Source: Bacillota bacterium
GTDB lineage: Bacteria > Bacillota_E > RBS10-35 > JAJYVN01
NCBI GenBank assembly: GCA_021846605.1
Contig: JAJZWQ010000039.1
Location: 1-20,096, forward strand
Direction of reading: 5' to 3'
DNA: 20,096 nucleotides
Part shown: positions 8,259 to 15,954 of the stretch, piece after piece
Layout: every line of letters starts with the position of its first letter
Numbering within the stretch: position 1 is the stretch's first letter
Made by a program: the position numbers and the translations under genes
Notes under the pieces: generated by a model
What the model was told of the DNA's origin: nothing
What the model saw: only the letters and a program-made list of their open reading frames with translations
Database searches by the model: none

Positions 8259-8768
8259 GTGGAGGTGGCGGCCATCCCGAGGGGATCGGAACGCGAGTTC
8301 CAGGAAAAGGTCATTCAGGTGAACCGCGTGTCCAAGGTGGTCAAGGGCGGGCGGCGTCTCAGCTTCAGCGTCCTGGTCGTGATCGGGGACGGCAACGGCA
8401 GGGTCGGGGTGGGGCTGGGGAAGGCGGCGGTACCCGTCGACGCGATTCCCAAGGGCATCGCGGCGGCGAAGAAGGCGCTCGTCGACGTTCCGCGGGTCGG
8501 GGACACCATCCCGCACGAGGTGATCGGGCACTGCGGCGCGGGGCGGGTATTGCTCAAGCCGGCCGCTCCCGGCACCGGCCTGATCGCCGGGCACGGGGTG
8601 CGCGAGATCCTGGAGTTGGCCGGGGTGCGCGACGTGCTCGCCAAGTCCCTGGGGTCCAGCAACGCGAACAACGTGGTCTACGCCACGTTTGACGGTCTGC
8701 GGGCGCTCAAGCGTGTGGAGGAGGTTGCCCGCCTGCGGGGCAAGACCGTGGAGGAGCTCCGCGCGTAG
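8259..8768 (+). CDS. rpsE: 30S ribosomal protein S5 (uS5)
   Basis: S5 is part of the mRNA entry channel and of translational accuracy control. The 169-residue product has the N-terminal double-stranded RNA-binding fold with [20 protein letters not shown] and [16 protein letters not shown], and the C-terminal domain with [20 protein letters not shown] and [20 protein letters not shown]. The start is the GTG at 8259 or the GTG at 8265; neither has an obvious ribosome binding site because a stem-loop lies directly upstream. The frame is open further upstream but has no start codon near. The next gene is rplO, so rpmD is missing. Confidence 0.94.
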   Translation: MEVAAIPRGSEREFQEKVIQVNRVSKVVKGGRRLSFSVLVVIGDGNGRVGVGLGKAAVPVDAIPKGIAAAKKALVDVPRVGDTIPHEVIGHCGAGRVLLKPAAPGTGLIAGHGVREILELAGVRDVLAKSLGSSNANNVVYATFDGLRALKRVEEVARLRGKTVEELRA

Positions 8769-8797
8769 GGCGCGACGAAGTGGGAGGCTGGAAGGAC

Positions 8798-9265
8798 ATG
8801 CCGCAGGTTGGCCTGGAGTCGCTCCGGGCGGGGCGCCCCAACCACCCGCGCAAGCGCGTGGGACGGGGGCCGGGGTCTGGGCACGGGAAGACCTCGGGCA
8901 AGGGGCACAAGGGACAGAAGGCCCGGTCCGGTGGGGTGAAGGGTGCCGCCTTTGAAGGGGGCCAGACGCCACTGCAACGGCGCTTGCCCAAGCGTGGCTT
9001 CAGCAACGCGCCCTTCGCGCGGGAATGGCGGATCCTGAACGTGGAGCGCCTGAACCGCCTGCCGGCGGGGAGCCGCCAGGACGCGGACACCCTGGTTTCC
9101 GCAGGGATCCTGCCGGATGGGCCCGAACCGCTGAAGGTTCTGGGCGGCGGCGTCTTGGAGGTTGGGCTCACCGTGGTGGCCCATGCCTTCTCCGCGTCGG
9201 CGCGGGAGAAGATCGTCGCCGCCGGGGGACGCGCCGAGATCGTCGGCCAGGCGCCAGAGGCCTAG
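8798..9265 (+). CDS. rplO: 50S ribosomal protein L15 (uL15)
   Basis: L15 is a late-assembly protein with a long N-terminal extension threading through 23S rRNA. The 155-residue product contains RKRVGRGPGSGHGKTSGKGH and KGQKARSGG at residues 20-50, then FEGGQTPLQRRLPKRGFSN, and the C-terminal domain with LKVLGGG and AHAFSASAREKIVAAGG. The ATG at 8798 follows GGGAGG at about 10 bases. It lies only 29 bases after rpsE, leaving no room for rpmD. Confidence 0.97.
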   Translation: MPQVGLESLRAGRPNHPRKRVGRGPGSGHGKTSGKGHKGQKARSGGVKGAAFEGGQTPLQRRLPKRGFSNAPFAREWRILNVERLNRLPAGSRQDADTLVSAGILPDGPEPLKVLGGGVLEVGLTVVAHAFSASAREKIVAAGGRAEIVGQAPEA

Positions 9266-9289
9266 CGACCGGCGCAAGGGGGACAGCCG

Positions 9290-10564
9290 ATGGCCAGCCA
9301 GGTTGCCAGCACGATGGGCCGCGCCATGCAGTTGGGCGATCTGCGCAGGCGCATCCTCTATACGGTCGTGATGTTCGCCGTGTTTCGGCTCGGCGTGCAC
9401 ATCCCCGTGCCGGGGATCAACACTGCGGCGCTGAAGACCCTGTTCGCGCCGGGCACGTTCTTCGGGGTCCTCAACCTCTTCGCCGGCGGGGCGTTGAGCG
9501 TCTTCGCCGTGTTCGCGATGGGCGTCACCCCGTACATCAACTCCTCGATCATCATGCAGCTCCTGCAGTTGGTCATCCCGCAGGTCGAGGAGTGGTCGAA
9601 GGAAGGTCCAGAGGGCCAGAAGCACATCATGCAGTGGACCCGGTACGGCACGGTGATCCTGGGGCTGGTCCAGGCCATCGGTCTGACCGTCTACCTTCGC
9701 TCAGGCGGCGGCCTGCTCCACCCCGACATCGAGTCGATGGCGAGCGTGGTCATCATCCTGCTGGCGGGCACCATCCTTCTGATGTGGATCGGCGAGCAGA
9801 TCACCGAGTACGGGATCGGCAACGGGATCTCGCTGCTGATCTTCGCGAGCATCATCTCCGGTCTGCCCCAGGCTGTGGGCAACCTGTTCAACGAAGTCAG
9901 CGCCCACACGATCAGCGTGTTCGACCTGGGCGCGTTCCTGGTCATCGCCTTCGCCGTGATCGCCGCCGTGGTGGCCGTCACCCAGGCGGCCCGACGGGTG
10001 CCGGTCCACTACGCCAAGCGCGTGGTGGGGCGCCGCATGTATGGCGGTGCCTCCAACTACATCCCGCTGCGCGTCAACCAGGCCGGGGTCATCCCCGTCA
10101 TCTTCGCGCTGTCGGTGCTGACCATACCGCTGACCCTGGGCAAGTTTTTTCCCAAGGCCGGCTGGCTGGCCGGGGCCAGCAACTTCCTGCAGGCGAACCT
10201 GCTGGTCTATGAGTTGATCAGCGCGGCGCTGGTGATCGCCTTCACCTTCTTTTACACCAGCATCGTGTGGAACCCGAACGACGTGGCCGACAACATCAAG
10301 AAGCAGGGTGGGTTCATCCCCGGCCTGCGGCCGGGGAGGCCCACCGCGGAGTACCTGACCAAGGTGATGACGCGGATCACCGTGTTGGGCGCGCTCTTCC
10401 TGGCGGCGGTCGTCGTGCTGCCCGTGGTGCTCAAGCCCCTGGTCCACATCACCATGGCGTTTGGCGGGACGGCCCTGCTCATCGTCGTGGGCGTGGCGGT
10501 GGATACGATGATGCAGATCGAGGGGCATATGCTGATGCGGCACTATCAGGGCTTCATCCGCTGA
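9290..10564 (+). CDS. secY: Protein translocase subunit SecY
   Basis: SecY is the pore of the Sec translocon in the cytoplasmic membrane. The 424-residue product has about ten hydrophobic segments. Landmarks are FRLGVHIPVPGIN after the first helix, the plug and second helix with GVTPYINSSIIMQLL, YGIGNGISLLIFASIISGLP near residue 180, RVPVHYAKRVVGRRMYGG and VNQAGVIPVIFA near 235-270, and NPNDVADNIKKQGGFIPGLR before the last helices. The C-terminus reads IEGHMLMRHYQGFIR. The ATG follows AAGGGGGA at about 7 bases. It is the usual spc-block position between rplO and adk. Confidence 0.97.
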   Translation: MASQVASTMGRAMQLGDLRRRILYTVVMFAVFRLGVHIPVPGINTAALKTLFAPGTFFGVLNLFAGGALSVFAVFAMGVTPYINSSIIMQLLQLVIPQVEEWSKEGPEGQKHIMQWTRYGTVILGLVQAIGLTVYLRSGGGLLHPDIESMASVVIILLAGTILLMWIGEQITEYGIGNGISLLIFASIISGLPQAVGNLFNEVSAHTISVFDLGAFLVIAFAVIAAVVAVTQAARRVPVHYAKRVVGRRMYGGASNYIPLRVNQAGVIPVIFALSVLTIPLTLGKFFPKAGWLAGASNFLQANLLVYELISAALVIAFTFFYTSIVWNPNDVADNIKKQGGFIPGLRPGRPTAEYLTKVMTRITVLGALFLAAVVVLPVVLKPLVHITMAFGGTALLIVVGVAVDTMMQIEGHMLMRHYQGFIR

Positions 10565-10583
10565 CCCTGGGGAGGCGCGGTCG

Positions 10584-11234
10584 GTGCGGATCGTGATGCT
10601 GGGGCTGCCGGGTGCGGGCAAGGGGACGCAGGCCAAGCGGCTGGCCGGGGCTGCAGGCGTTCCGCATGTCGCCACCGGCGACATCTTCCGTCAGGCCATG
10701 GCGGACGGCTCGCCCCTGGGCCGGCAGGTCCAGGCCCTGGTCGCCCGCGGCGAGTTGGTGCCCGACGCCCTGACCGTGGCGATCATCCGCGAGCGCCTGG
10801 CGCGCCCGGACGCCGGGAGCGGCTTCGTCCTGGACGGCTTTCCGCGGACCACGCCGCAGGCGGAGGCGCTGGACGCGCTGCTCGACGGAGGGGCCGCGCT
10901 GGAGCATGCCGTCTATCTGGACGTGGACGTGGAGGCCGTGGTGGGGCGGCTGGCTGGCCGGCGGGTGTGCCCGCGTTGCGCGGCGACCTACCACGTGGAG
11001 ACGGACCCGCCGGGGCCGGGCGGGACGTGCCGCCGGTGCGGGGCGACGGTGGAGCAGCGGACGGATGACCGGCCCGAGGCCCAACGGAGGCGCGTGGCGG
11101 CCTACCAGCGCGAGACCGCGCCCTTGCTCCCCTACTACGCGGCCCAGGACAAGCTGATGCGGGTGCTGGGGACGGGGGCGCCGGACGCGGTGGCGGCGCG
11201 GATCACCGCAGCCTTTGGGGGCGTGGCGAGATGA
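10584..11234 (+). CDS. adk: Adenylate kinase, long form with a four-Cys zinc lid
   Basis: The enzyme converts ATP and AMP to two ADP in the cytoplasm. The 216-residue product starts from a GTG as MRIVMLGLPGAGKGTQ, with the P-loop at residues 7-15. The AMP site includes TGDIFRQA and FVLDGFPRT (about residues 81-89). The lid carries C129/C132 and C149/C152 (CPRC...CRRC), the zinc-binding arrangement of Gram-positive and many thermophilic enzymes. RTDDRPEAQRRRVAAYQRET provides the conserved lid arginines and Asp. Its stop overlaps the map start (ATGA). Confidence 0.96.
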   Translation: MRIVMLGLPGAGKGTQAKRLAGAAGVPHVATGDIFRQAMADGSPLGRQVQALVARGELVPDALTVAIIRERLARPDAGSGFVLDGFPRTTPQAEALDALLDGGAALEHAVYLDVDVEAVVGRLAGRRVCPRCAATYHVETDPPGPGGTCRRCGATVEQRTDDRPEAQRRRVAAYQRETAPLLPYYAAQDKLMRVLGTGAPDAVAARITAAFGGVAR

Positions 11235-12031
11235 ACCCTCGGCGCCGGCCGATGACGCCCCTGAGTTCGGAGGCCCGGTCCGCGGCGATCGTGCTGCGCT
11301 CGACGCGGGAGATCGAGAAGCTGCGCGCGGCGGGGCGCGTCGTCGGGCAGGTGCTGACGGCCCTGGGGCCCGCGGTGCAGGTGGGCGCGCGTACCTCCGA
11401 CCTGGATCAGTTGGCCGACCGTCTGATCCGGGAGGCCGGAGGCGTCCCGACGTTCAAAGGCTACCAGGGGTACCCCGCCTCCATCTGCACCTCGGTCAAT
11501 GACGAGGTGGTGCACGGGATTCCCGGCCCGCGCCGCCTGGAGCCCGGGGACATCGTCGCCGTGGATGTGGGCGTCACGCTGGGCGGGTATGTGGGGGATG
11601 GGGCGCGGACGTTCGCCATCCCGCCGGTGGCCGCCGCGACCGAGCGCCTGTTGGCGGTGACGCAGGATGCCCTGGCCGCGGGCATCGCGGCCGCCCGCCC
11701 CGGCGGCCGGGTGGGCGACATCTCCCACGCGGTGCAGGCCGTCGTGGAGGCGGCCGGGTACAGCAGTGTCCGCAAGTTCTGCGGGCACGGCGTGGGGACC
11801 AGCATGCACGAGGAACCCTCGGTGCCCAACTACGGGCCGCCCGGAAGGGGCCCGCGGCTGGAGGCCGGGATGGTGCTGGCCATCGAGCCGATGGTGAACG
11901 TCGGGACATTCGACGTCGCCGTGGGTGCCGACGGTTGGGTGGTGCGGACCCGTGACGGGGCGCCATCCGCGCACTTCGAACACACCGTGGCCATCGGCGC
12001 CGATGGGCCGCAGATCCTGACGCTGCCATGA
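11231..12031 (+). CDS. map: Methionine aminopeptidase, type I
   Basis: The enzyme removes the initiator methionine from new proteins. The five metal ligands are visible in the 266-residue product: D112 (IVAVDVGV), D123 (YVGDGARTF), H186 (FCGHGVG), E219 (LAIEPM) and E250 (HFEHTV); H95 in DEVVHGIPG is the conserved substrate-site histidine. The N-terminus has an extra stretch of about 18 residues before IVLRSTREIEKLRAAGRVV, where most type I enzymes begin; the ATG overlapping the adk stop is the best start. After it the cluster is interrupted by a 157-base spacer. Confidence 0.96.
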   Translation: MNPRRRPMTPLSSEARSAAIVLRSTREIEKLRAAGRVVGQVLTALGPAVQVGARTSDLDQLADRLIREAGGVPTFKGYQGYPASICTSVNDEVVHGIPGPRRLEPGDIVAVDVGVTLGGYVGDGARTFAIPPVAAATERLLAVTQDALAAGIAAARPGGRVGDISHAVQAVVEAAGYSSVRKFCGHGVGTSMHEEPSVPNYGPPGRGPRLEAGMVLAIEPMVNVGTFDVAVGADGWVVRTRDGAPSAHFEHTVAIGADGPQILTLP

Positions 12032-12052
12032 ACGGGCGCGACCTGCTGGCAG

Positions 12053-12086
12053 CCAGTATACAATGGCGCCCCTTCGTGTATACTGG
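12053..12086 (+). repeat. AT-rich inverted repeat, 10-bp arms with 14-base spacer
   Basis: CCAGTATACA (12053-12062) and TGTATACTGG (12077-12086) are exact inverted repeats separated by 14 bases. Each arm has its own GTATAC palindrome. The arms are AT-rich in a setting of very high GC, in the only long spacer inside the cluster (12032-12188). The centres of the two arms are 24 bases apart. This geometry fits an operator for a dimeric regulator or an RNA hairpin; it also coincides with promoter-like hexamers. Confidence 0.8.
12057..12084 (+). promoter_or_regulatory. Candidate sigma-70-type promoter for the KOW/infA segment
   Basis: TATACT (12079-12084) matches five of six bases of a -10 box, and TATACA (12057-12062) matches four of six of a -35 box, with a 16-base spacer. 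Transcription would begin near 12090 and give a leader of about 100 bases before the KOW gene. Both hexamers lie inside the arms of the inverted repeat, so a protein binding the dyad would directly block or shape the promoter. This is inferred from sequence alone. Confidence 0.5.
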
Positions 12087-12188
12087 GAAGCTGCACGCTG
12101 CAACCCACCGCGGGATGCGCGCCGTGTGGTGGTGCGCCGTACGGTCCGGGCAGGACGGGCCGGGTGGGCGGCGACATGGAGGGACCAC

Positions 12189-12497
12189 GTGGAGGGTCTG
12201 CCGCGTATCGGGCAACTCGTTTACTCGCGGGCCGGTCGGGACCGCGGAAGTGCGCTCGTGGTGGTGGGCATCCAGGACGCGCGGCACGTGCTGGTCAGTG
12301 ATGGTGACCTGCGGCCCGGCAGGCGTCCCAAGCTGAAGAGCGCACGCCATTTGGCGGCGGGGCTCGCCGTGCACCCCGGCGTTGCCGCTGGGCACGCGGT
12401 CCCCGATGCGGAAATTCGTGCCTGGATCCGTGCGGTGACCGCTGGGGCTGACCCGGCGGCGCCCGGTGGCGCCGGGCCGGGAGGCGATCTGGCATGA
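12189..12497 (+). CDS. KOW-domain RNA-binding protein (L14e/L19e-like, Firmicutes type)
   Basis: This 102-residue product has a compact KOW-type core: [20 protein letters not shown], then [20 protein letters not shown] and SARHL. It matches the small KOW proteins found between map and infA in many Firmicutes, which are thought to bind ribosomal RNA; their precise role is not well settled. The GTG at 12189 is chosen because GGAGG (12178-12182) lies six bases upstream and the conserved core begins at once. The frame is open back to 12063 but that part has no family resemblance and covers the promoter-like dyad. The C-terminal half is Ala/Gly/Pro-rich and poorly conserved. Its stop overlaps the infA ATG. 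Confidence 0.8.
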   Translation: MEGLPRIGQLVYSRAGRDRGSALVVVGIQDARHVLVSDGDLRPGRRPKLKSARHLAAGLAVHPGVAAGHAVPDAEIRAWIRAVTAGADPAAPGGAGPGGDLA

Positions 12498-12766
12498 AGG
12501 CGAGGAAGCCCGCGGCGGCGGTGAGCGCACCGCCGCGGCCGGCGGCGAAGGATGCGGTGGAGGTGGAGGGCACGGTCGTCGAACCGTTGCCGAACGCCCT
12601 GTTCCGCGTCGAACTGGAGAACGGGCACCGGGTGCTGGCCACGATCTGCGGCCGCATGCGCAGAAACGGCGTCTACATCCGTATCCTGCGCGGCGACCGG
12701 GTGACGGTGGAACTCTCCCCGTACGATCTGACGCGCGGGCGGATCACGTACCGCCAACGCGGCTAG
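12494..12766 (+). CDS. infA: Translation initiation factor IF-1, extended, with a two-residue insertion
   Basis: IF-1 binds the A site of the small subunit during initiation. The core is clear: [60 protein letters not shown] and GRITYRQRG. The usual protein is about 72 residues; this one has 90. The extra length is an Ala/Pro/Lys-rich leader of about 16 residues and, unusually, two added residues (G59-V60) where the family reads MRKNYIRIL or MRMHYIRIL. The ATG overlaps the stop of the KOW gene (ATGA) and has GGGAGG at about 9 bases, so the extended start is well supported. Confidence 0.95.
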   Translation: MKARKPAAAVSAPPRPAAKDAVEVEGTVVEPLPNALFRVELENGHRVLATICGRMRRNGVYIRILRGDRVTVELSPYDLTRGRITYRQRG

Positions 12767-12814
12767 CGACGGCGAGACGCGGCCGGGAGTACGCAGCGAG
12801 AGTGGGTGAGAGGA

Positions 12815-12928
12815 TTGAAGGTACGTCCGTCCGTCAAGCGGATGTGCGCGAAGTGCAAGATCGTGAAACGCCACGGTCGGGTGATCGTGATCTGCGAGAA
12901 CCCCAAGCACAAGCAGGCGCAGGGCTGA
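12815..12928 (+). CDS. rpmJ: 50S ribosomal protein L36 (bL36), zinc-binding form
   Basis: A 37-residue protein that starts at a TTG and reads [20 protein letters not shown], then [17 protein letters not shown]11, C14, C27 and H32 form the zinc site. This is the complete, standard-length L36, which packs into 23S rRNA in the large subunit. GGTGAG lies about five bases upstream. Its position between infA and rpsM is standard. Being so short it is easily missed, but the match is unambiguous. Confidence 0.95.
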   Translation: MKVRPSVKRMCAKCKIVKRHGRVIVICENPKHKQAQG

Positions 12929-12962
12929 GCCTGCGCTCATCGGGATGAAGGGGGTCGGGTGG

Positions 12963-13337
12963 TTGGCGCGCATTGCTGGGGTAGACCTTCCGCGCGACAA
13001 GCGCATTGAGGCTGCGCTGCCGTACCTGTATGGGGTCGGCTGGTCGCTGTCCCGTCAGATCCTGGCCAAGTCCGGTGTGAGTCCGGACACGCGTGTTCGG
13101 GATCTCAGCGAGGACGAGGTGGCGCGGCTCCGAGAGGTGATCGAGCGGGAGTACAAGGTGGAGGGCGACCTGCGGGCCGAGGTGCAGGGCAACATCAAAC
13201 GCCTGATGGACATCGGTTCTTACCGTGGATTGCGTCACCGCCGGGGCCTGCCCGTCCGCGGGCAGCGCACCAAGACCAATGCGCGCACGCGCAAGGGCAA
13301 GCCCAAGACCGTGGGCGTCGCCCGGCGGAAGAAGTAG
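12963..13337 (+). CDS. rpsM: 30S ribosomal protein S13 (uS13)
   Basis: S13 lies in the head of the small subunit and contacts the P-site tRNA and the large subunit. The 124-residue product opens [20 protein letters not shown] after a TTG start, contains [18 protein letters not shown] and the helical [14 protein letters not shown], and ends [20 protein letters not shown] with a lysine-rich tail. I chose the TTG because the family begins with MARIAG and AAGGGGGT (12948-12955) is seven bases upstream. An ATG at 12945 would add six residues and overlap this site. Confidence 0.95.
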   Translation: MARIAGVDLPRDKRIEAALPYLYGVGWSLSRQILAKSGVSPDTRVRDLSEDEVARLREVIEREYKVEGDLRAEVQGNIKRLMDIGSYRGLRHRRGLPVRGQRTKTNARTRKGKPKTVGVARRKK

Positions 13338-13345
13338 CCGAGCCG

Positions 13346-13374
13346 GGGACGGCGGCCCACGAGCCGGCGGTCCC
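13346..13374 (+). other. Possible imperfect stem-loop between rpsM and rpsK
   Basis: GGGAC (13346-13350) can pair with GTCCC (13370-13374), and the inner bases give a few further GC pairs with mismatches. It lies in the 66-base spacer before rpsK. No T-run follows, so it is not a terminator. Composition alone could explain it; a leader structure for alpha-operon control is only a possibility. Confidence 0.25.
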
Positions 13375-13403
13375 TTGCGTGCACAGGCGGAAGGAGACGG
13401 CAG

Positions 13404-13799
13404 ATGCCCAAGGAGCAGCAGAAGAAGCGTCTCAAGCGGCGGGAGCGCAAGCACGTCGAGCGGGGCGTGGCGCACATCCGCTCCTCGTTCAACAACACGA
13501 TCATCACCATCACCGACACCCAGGGGAACGCCATCGCCTGGGGCACGAGCGGGGCGCAGGGCTTCAAGGGCAGCAAGAAGGGCACGCCGTTCGCCGCCCA
13601 GATGGCGGCGGAAAAGGCCGGGCGCGCGGCGATGGAACACGGTATGCGGGAGCTTGAGGTGTGCGTGAAGGGTCCGGGGCCGGGCCGGGAGGCCGCGATC
13701 CGGTCCCTGCAATCGGTGGGGTTGGAGGTCACGCAGATCCGTGACGTCACTCCGATCCCGCACAACGGGTGTCGGCCGCCGAAGCGCCGGCGGGTCTGA
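13404..13799 (+). CDS. rpsK: 30S ribosomal protein S11 (uS11)
   Basis: S11 lies on the platform of the small subunit near the mRNA exit. The 131-residue product has a basic start ([15 protein letters not shown]), then [58 protein letters not shown], and [20 protein letters not shown]. It ends [16 protein letters not shown], the universal S11 tail. The ATG follows AAGGAGA (13391-13397) at six bases, one of the best ribosome binding sites in the window. Confidence 0.97.
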   Translation: MPKEQQKKRLKRRERKHVERGVAHIRSSFNNTIITITDTQGNAIAWGTSGAQGFKGSKKGTPFAAQMAAEKAGRAAMEHGMRELEVCVKGPGPGREAAIRSLQSVGLEVTQIRDVTPIPHNGCRPPKRRRV

Positions 13800-13843
13800 G
13801 CGTCGGGCGGTGCGGCGAGGTGGGTGAAGGGGGTTTTCGTTCT

Positions 13844-14476
13844 TTGGCGAGGCAGACCGATCCGGTGTGCCGACTGTGCCGGCGGGAGGGCATGAAGCTC
13901 TTCCTAAAAGGGCATCGCTGTTACGGGCCCAAGTGCCCGATCGAGAAGCGGGCGAACCCGCCGGGCCAGCATGGTGGTGATCGCAAGCGCGGGCGCGCCA
14001 GCGACTACCGTCCCTACCTGCGGGAGAAGCAGAAGGTGCGGCGGATCTACGGCGTGGGCGAGCGCCAGTTCCGCGGGTACTTCCGCGTGTCCGCCAAGAG
14101 CAAGGACGTCACCGGCACGGTGCTGCTCCGCATCCTGGAGCGTCGCCTGGACAACGTCGTCTTCCGCCTCGGGTTTGCGACCTCGCGCCCGGAGGCGCGG
14201 CAGGTGGTCGACCACGGGCATGTGCTGGTCAACGGTCGACGCGTGGACCGGCCGTCCTTCCTGGTGCGGCCCGGGGACGTGATCCGCCTGCGCGAGAAGA
14301 GCCGCGCGCTGCCGGTCTTCAAGGACCGCTTGGCGTTTGGCGAGTCGCGCGTGGTGCCCGATTGGCTCGAGCGGGACCTGGACGCGGCGCAGGGCACCGT
14401 CCTCCGGCTGCCGGAGCGCGAGGCGCTGGACGCCACCATCCAGGAGCGACTCATCGTTGAGTACTACTCACGTTGA
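13844..14476 (+). CDS. rpsD: 30S ribosomal protein S4 (uS4), zinc-binding form
   Basis: S4 starts assembly of the 5' domain of 16S rRNA and lies at the mRNA entry. The 210-residue product starts [20 protein letters not shown] with cysteines 9, 12, 26 and 31, the zinc site seen in Thermus-type S4. Then come [29 protein letters not shown], and the S4 RNA-binding domain with [20 protein letters not shown] and [20 protein letters not shown]. The TTG at 13844 fits the family start, although GAAGGGGG is about 11 bases away. The location in the alpha block between rpsK and rpoA is standard. Confidence 0.95.
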   Translation: MARQTDPVCRLCRREGMKLFLKGHRCYGPKCPIEKRANPPGQHGGDRKRGRASDYRPYLREKQKVRRIYGVGERQFRGYFRVSAKSKDVTGTVLLRILERRLDNVVFRLGFATSRPEARQVVDHGHVLVNGRRVDRPSFLVRPGDVIRLREKSRALPVFKDRLAFGESRVVPDWLERDLDAAQGTVLRLPEREALDATIQERLIVEYYSR

Positions 14477-14597
14477 CGGCCCGGTGTCCCCGTCCTCTGG
14501 GATGTGGGGCTCCGCGGTCGACCGGGAGGGGGATGCTGGGATGTCTGTGGCCGCCGCCGCGCTTGGCTCCGGGACGCAGGGGAGGGGGCAGTCGCCG

Positions 14598-15545
14598 ATG
14601 CTGGAGATGGAGAAGCCGACCATCGAGTGCGTCGAGCGTAGCTCGGACGGTATGTACGCCAAGCTCGTCGTCGAGCCGCTGGAGCGCGGCTACGGCACTA
14701 CCCTGGGGAACTCCCTGCGCCGGGTGCTGCTGTCATCGCTGCCGGGGGCGGCCGTCACGTCCATCCGCATCGACGGCGTGCTCCACGAGTTTTCCACGAT
14801 CCCGGGGGTCCGCGAGGACGTCACCGATATCATCCTCAATGTGAAGCGGCTTGGTCTCCAACTGCACGCCGACGGGCCCCAGATCCTGCGGATCGAGGCG
14901 GAGGGTGAGGGCGCCGTGACGGCGTCGGCGATCAAGTGCGGGCCGGATGTGGTGATCCTCAACCCCGACATGCACATCGCGCAACTCGACCGCAACGGCC
15001 GCCTGGTGATGGAGATGACCGCCGAGCGGGGGCGGGGCTACCAGAGCGCCGAGCAGAACAAGCTCGCGGACCAGCCGATCGGTATCGTGGCGATCGACTC
15101 GATCTTCACGCCCGTGCGCCGCGTCAATTTTACGGTGGAGGACACCCGTGTCGGGCAGGTGACCAACTACGACCGCCTGACGCTGGAGGTCTGGACCAAC
15201 GGCTCCATCCATCCGGAGGACGCCGCGGCGATGGGGGCGCGCATCCTGGCCGACCACCTGCAACTCTTCGTGGCGCTGACCGACGGGGATGTGGGCAGCA
15301 TCGTCCTGGCCGAAAGCCCAGAGGACGAGCGCGCCCGCCTGTTGGAGCGATCCATCGAGGACCTCGAGCTCTCGGTGCGGTCGTTCAACTGCCTCAAGCG
15401 CGCGGGCATCAACACGATCGGCGAGTTGGTCAGCCGCACGGCGGACGACATGATCCGCGTGCGCAACCTTGGTCGGAAGTCACTCGAGGAAGTCGAGCAG
15501 AAGCTGGCCGGCCTCGGGCTCGAACTCAAGGTTTCCGAGGAGTAA
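14598..15545 (+). CDS. rpoA: DNA-directed RNA polymerase subunit alpha
   Basis: Alpha dimerises to nucleate RNA polymerase and its C-terminal domain binds UP elements and activators. From the ATG at 14598 the product has 315 residues, the family's usual length, and opens [20 protein letters not shown]. The N-terminal domain shows [20 protein letters not shown] and [20 protein letters not shown]; the C-terminal domain shows [19 protein letters not shown] and [17 protein letters not shown], with the DNA-contacting Arg and Asn region intact. GGGGAGGGGG lies about 9 bases upstream. A second ATG at 14541, also with a G-rich site, would add 19 residues and cannot be fully excluded. Confidence 0.95.
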   Translation: MLEMEKPTIECVERSSDGMYAKLVVEPLERGYGTTLGNSLRRVLLSSLPGAAVTSIRIDGVLHEFSTIPGVREDVTDIILNVKRLGLQLHADGPQILRIEAEGEGAVTASAIKCGPDVVILNPDMHIAQLDRNGRLVMEMTAERGRGYQSAEQNKLADQPIGIVAIDSIFTPVRRVNFTVEDTRVGQVTNYDRLTLEVWTNGSIHPEDAAAMGARILADHLQLFVALTDGDVGSIVLAESPEDERARLLERSIEDLELSVRSFNCLKRAGINTIGELVSRTADDMIRVRNLGRKSLEEVEQKLAGLGLELKVSEE

Positions 15546-15573
15546 GCGGAGTAAGCGGAGTAAGCGAGTAAGC
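15539..15573 (+). repeat. Tandem 9-bp repeat across the rpoA stop codon
   Basis: GGAGTAAGC occurs three times exactly (15539-15547, 15548-15556, 15557-15565), followed by a copy lacking the first G (15566-15573). The first copy includes the rpoA stop TAA, and the next two place TAA in the same frame. Such repeats arise and vary by slippage. Confidence 0.9.
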
Positions 15574-15588
15574 CCGGACCCGGTCCGG
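15574..15588 (+). other. Short palindrome before the rplQ ribosome binding site
   Basis: CCGGACC (15574-15580) and GGTCCGG (15582-15588) are inverted around one base; as RNA this gives a five-pair stem with a five-base loop. Its right arm touches the GGAGAGGAG ribosome binding site of rplQ (15587-15595). It may modulate access to that site, which is an inference. Confidence 0.4.
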
Positions 15589-15602
15589 AGAGGAGAACTT
15601 CG

Positions 15603-15941
15603 ATGCCGTACCGCAAACTGGGGCGCCGCTCCGACCATCGGCGCAGCATGTTCCGCAACATGGTGACGTCTGCCCTCTTGCACGAGGAGATCACCACCAC
15701 GGTGACGCGCGCCAAGGAGCTGCGCACTCCGCTGGAGCACATGATCACGCTGGGTAAGCGTGGCGACCTCCACGCCCGGCGCCAGGCGCGGGCCTTCATC
15801 CTCAAGGAGGATGTCGTCACCAAGCTCTTCGACACCATCGGCCCCCGCTACAGGGACCGGGAGGGCGGGTACACGCGCATCACCAAGCTCGGACCGCGCC
15901 AAGGGGATGCCGCGCCGCTCTGCAAGCTCGAGCTGGTCTGA
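15603..15941 (+). CDS. rplQ: 50S ribosomal protein L17 (bL17)
   Basis: L17 sits near the tunnel exit on the large subunit surface. The 112-residue product reads [60 protein letters not shown], and near the end [20 protein letters not shown], all typical. The ATG follows GGAGAGGAG at seven bases. It closes the alpha block; the ECF module follows within 13 bases, as in many Firmicutes. Confidence 0.97.
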   Translation: MPYRKLGRRSDHRRSMFRNMVTSALLHEEITTTVTRAKELRTPLEHMITLGKRGDLHARRQARAFILKEDVVTKLFDTIGPRYRDREGGYTRITKLGPRQGDAAPLCKLELV

Positions 15942-15954
15942 GGTGCCGGGGCAA

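Noticed and set aside
12028..12336. Open frame starting with ATG that overlaps the map stop
   Set aside because: It has no recognisable product and runs through the dyad and over the KOW gene in another frame.
13338..13403. Intrinsic terminator between rpsM and rpsK
   Set aside because: The weak stem is not followed by a T-run and the alpha block continues directly.
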